Below, piece after piece: positions 4,563 through 5,739 of a stretch of DNA of 5,739 nt. This DNA comes from Caldilineaceae bacterium (GTDB lineage Bacteria; Chloroflexota; Anaerolineae; Caldilineales; Caldilineaceae). The notes beneath the pieces are model-generated. The model worked only from the letters and a program-made list of their open reading frames with translations, did no database searches and was not told the DNA's origin. Position 1 is the stretch's first letter. The number at the start of each line of letters is the position of its first letter. The translations under genes and the position numbers were made by a program. The stretch spans positions 1 through 5,739 of the forward strand of contig JAPKMV010000260.1 in NCBI GenBank assembly GCA_026645635.1. The letters are read 5' to 3'.

Positions 4563-5739
4563 ATGACGCTCACCGGCCCACAACTTGCCCGCATCCACAA
4601 AGCTATTCTTGACGCCTACGCCTACGACGATCTGAGGCGGGTGGTGATGTCTGCCATGAATCTGGACATTGAGCACCACATCTCCTCCAAAAAGGCGTAT
4701 TCTGACCAGGTCTTCGAGTTTGTCACCTGGGTTGACCAGCAAGGCAGGGCGCTGGAACTGCTGCGCTGTGCGGCGAAAGGCAACGCCCGCAATGCAGGCT
4801 TGCAGACGCTGTGGACGGAGGCGCAGGGATGGGATGCGCCAACGCCGCTGCCCAAGACGGAGCCGAGCGTCACACCCGCTGCGCCCCATCACGTCTTTCT
4901 CGCCTACAGCCGCAAGGATGAGGCCATCATGCGCCAACTGCGCGCCGATCTGTTGGCGGCGGGCATTGTGGCGTGGGTTGACCAGGAGGACTTGGAACCG
5001 GGCACCACAGTCTGGCAGCGGGCCATCGAAGCGGCGATTCGGAGCGCAAAGTGCGTCGTGGTGATTCTCTCGCCCGACGCCAAAGAGTCGGAGTGGGTCA
5101 ACATCGAACTTACCTTTGCCCGGCGCATTCAGCGGCGCATCTTCCCGGTGCTGGCGCGGGGCGACGAAGACAGCGCCGTGCCGTTTCTCCTGGAAGCGAC
5201 CCACCGCATTGACATCTCCTCCAGCTACACAGAGGGCGTGCAGAACAGGCTGATTCCGGCGCTGCGCAAGCATCTGGGGATGACGGAGGCCGTACAGCAG
5301 GCCAAATCAGGTGATGCAGTCACACCGCCCGCCAAAGCGAAGCCTGCCAAACCAACACAGCCGATTGCTGCACCAAAACCTGCCATTGTGAAGCTGCCCA
5401 TCGACATCGAATGGGTGACAATCCCCGCGGGTGAGTTCCTCATGGGCAGCGACAAGAAGAAGGATAAGCAGGCGTATGATGATGAAACACCACAGCATCG
5501 CCTGTACCTGCCTGCGTTTCAAATTGGCAAGCACCCGATCACCAACGCCCAGTATCAAGTCTTCGTCAAAGCGACAGGCTATCAAGCGCCGGAACACTGG
5601 GCAGACGGTGTCATACCAAAGGGCAAAGAAAACCATCCAGTAACCTACGTCGTTTGGAAAGATGCGCAGGCGTTCTGCAAATGGGCTGGAGTGCGCCTGC
5701 CGTCTGAGGCGGAATGGGAGAAGGCGGCGAGAGGCACGG
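4563..5739 (+). CDS. EAD1-TIR-FGE-sulfatase domain fusion protein (3' end beyond window)
   Basis: Three modules are visible in about 392 residues. Residues 1-90 are an effector-associated domain EAD1 (LTGPQLARIHKAILDAYAYD at 3-22, helices DQVFEFVTWVDQQG at 48-61 and ALELLRCAAKGN). EADs are small death-like adaptors that pair matching components of bacterial conflict systems. Residues about 109-238 are a TIR domain: VFLAYSRKDE (111-120), EDLEPGTTVW (BB-loop region, 142-151) and SEWVNIEL (176-183), where E182 matches the catalytic glutamate of NAD-cleaving TIRs. A Pro/Ala/Lys linker (about 241-278) leads to an FGE-sulfatase/SUMF1-like domain: WVTIPAGEFLMGS (284-296), ETPQHRLYLPAFQIGKHPIT (308-327), RLPSEAEWEKAARGT (378-392). 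The window ends before its catalytic or ligand-binding part. No clear ribosome binding site precedes the ATG. It is the first in-frame start after a stop at 4491-4493, and EAD1 begins at the very N-terminus. Likely a cytosolic immune or cell-death effector. Confidence 0.9.
   Translation, partial: MTLTGPQLARIHKAILDAYAYDDLRRVVMSAMNLDIEHHISSKKAYSDQVFEFVTWVDQQGRALELLRCAAKGNARNAGLQTLWTEAQGWDAPTPLPKTEPSVTPAAPHHVFLAYSRKDEAIMRQLRADLLAAGIVAWVDQEDLEPGTTVWQRAIEAAIRSAKCVVVILSPDAKESEWVNIELTFARRIQRRIFPVLARGDEDSAVPFLLEATHRIDISSSYTEGVQNRLIPALRKHLGMTEAVQQAKSGDAVTPPAKAKPAKPTQPIAAPKPAIVKLPIDIEWVTIPAGEFLMGSDKKKDKQAYDDETPQHRLYLPAFQIGKHPITNAQYQVFVKATGYQAPEHWADGVIPKGKENHPVTYVVWKDAQAFCKWAGVRLPSEAEWEKAARGT

Noticed and set aside
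4362..5273. Long open frame on the minus strand (303 codons)
   Set aside because: It lies opposite higA and the EAD1-TIR domains, which have clear family motifs on the + strand; its own translation has low-complexity Arg/Ala/Gly content.
1..5739. CRISPR array or tRNA genes
   Set aside because: No regularly spaced direct repeats of 25-40 bases and no T-loop (GTTCGAATC-type) with matching acceptor stem were seen on either strand.

Overview
The window is GC-rich bacterial DNA with compact, overlapping genes, all on the + strand, and no ribosomal, tRNA or core-metabolism genes. The mix of phage-type genes (a Dam-like N6-adenine methyltransferase, a HAD-fold protein, small unknown ORFs), a solo HigA-type antitoxin and an EAD1-TIR-FGE fusion points to an accessory region (prophage remnant, integrated element or plasmid, next to a conflict or defence locus). 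EAD1/TIR/FGE architectures are best known from large-genome, often filamentous bacteria such as Chloroflexota and Cyanobacteria. A Chloroflexota-like host is a reasonable guess, but the sequence does not prove it.

Layout. Bases 1-334 hold no supportable gene. They contain one copy of a short palindromic repeat (178-191) and a strong sigma70-type promoter (-10 at 277-282) overlapped by ATCA-N4-TGAT operator-like sites. That promoter drives a two-gene operon of unknown function: a very acidic 183-residue protein (335-886) and a 73-residue protein (887-1108). A second promoter (TTGACA-17-TATATT, 1165-1193) carries nearly the same operator block. It reads into about 490 bases without a gene (1199-1687) that are full of potential stems, including a perfect 22-bp inverted repeat (1500-1521 with 1633-1654). 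I read this as a candidate structured RNA or long operon leader, with a small MITE-like insertion as the main alternative for part of it.

Bases 1688-4024 form a tightly packed operon: unknown protein (1688-2227), basic zinc-ribbon protein (2277-2612), HAD-like protein with degenerate catalytic motifs (2653-3189), small helical protein (3186-3482) and phage-type Dam methyltransferase (3485-4024). Then a separate promoter with its own inverted repeat drives a HigA-family antitoxin (4151-4438), with no HigB toxin visible. A 124-base gap with two more copies of the palindromic repeat leads to a large gene that runs off the right edge (4563 onward). It encodes an EAD1 adaptor domain, a TIR domain with the catalytic-type glutamate retained, a Pro/Ala/Lys-rich linker and the start of an FGE-sulfatase (SUMF1-like) domain.

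How it may work together (inference): the first two transcription units look co-regulated by one repressor that binds ATCA-N4-TGAT. The middle operon resembles phage or plasmid accessory genes around a DNA-modifying enzyme. The right end is probably an EAD-based immune or cell-death effector that would be recruited by another EAD1-bearing protein outside the window.
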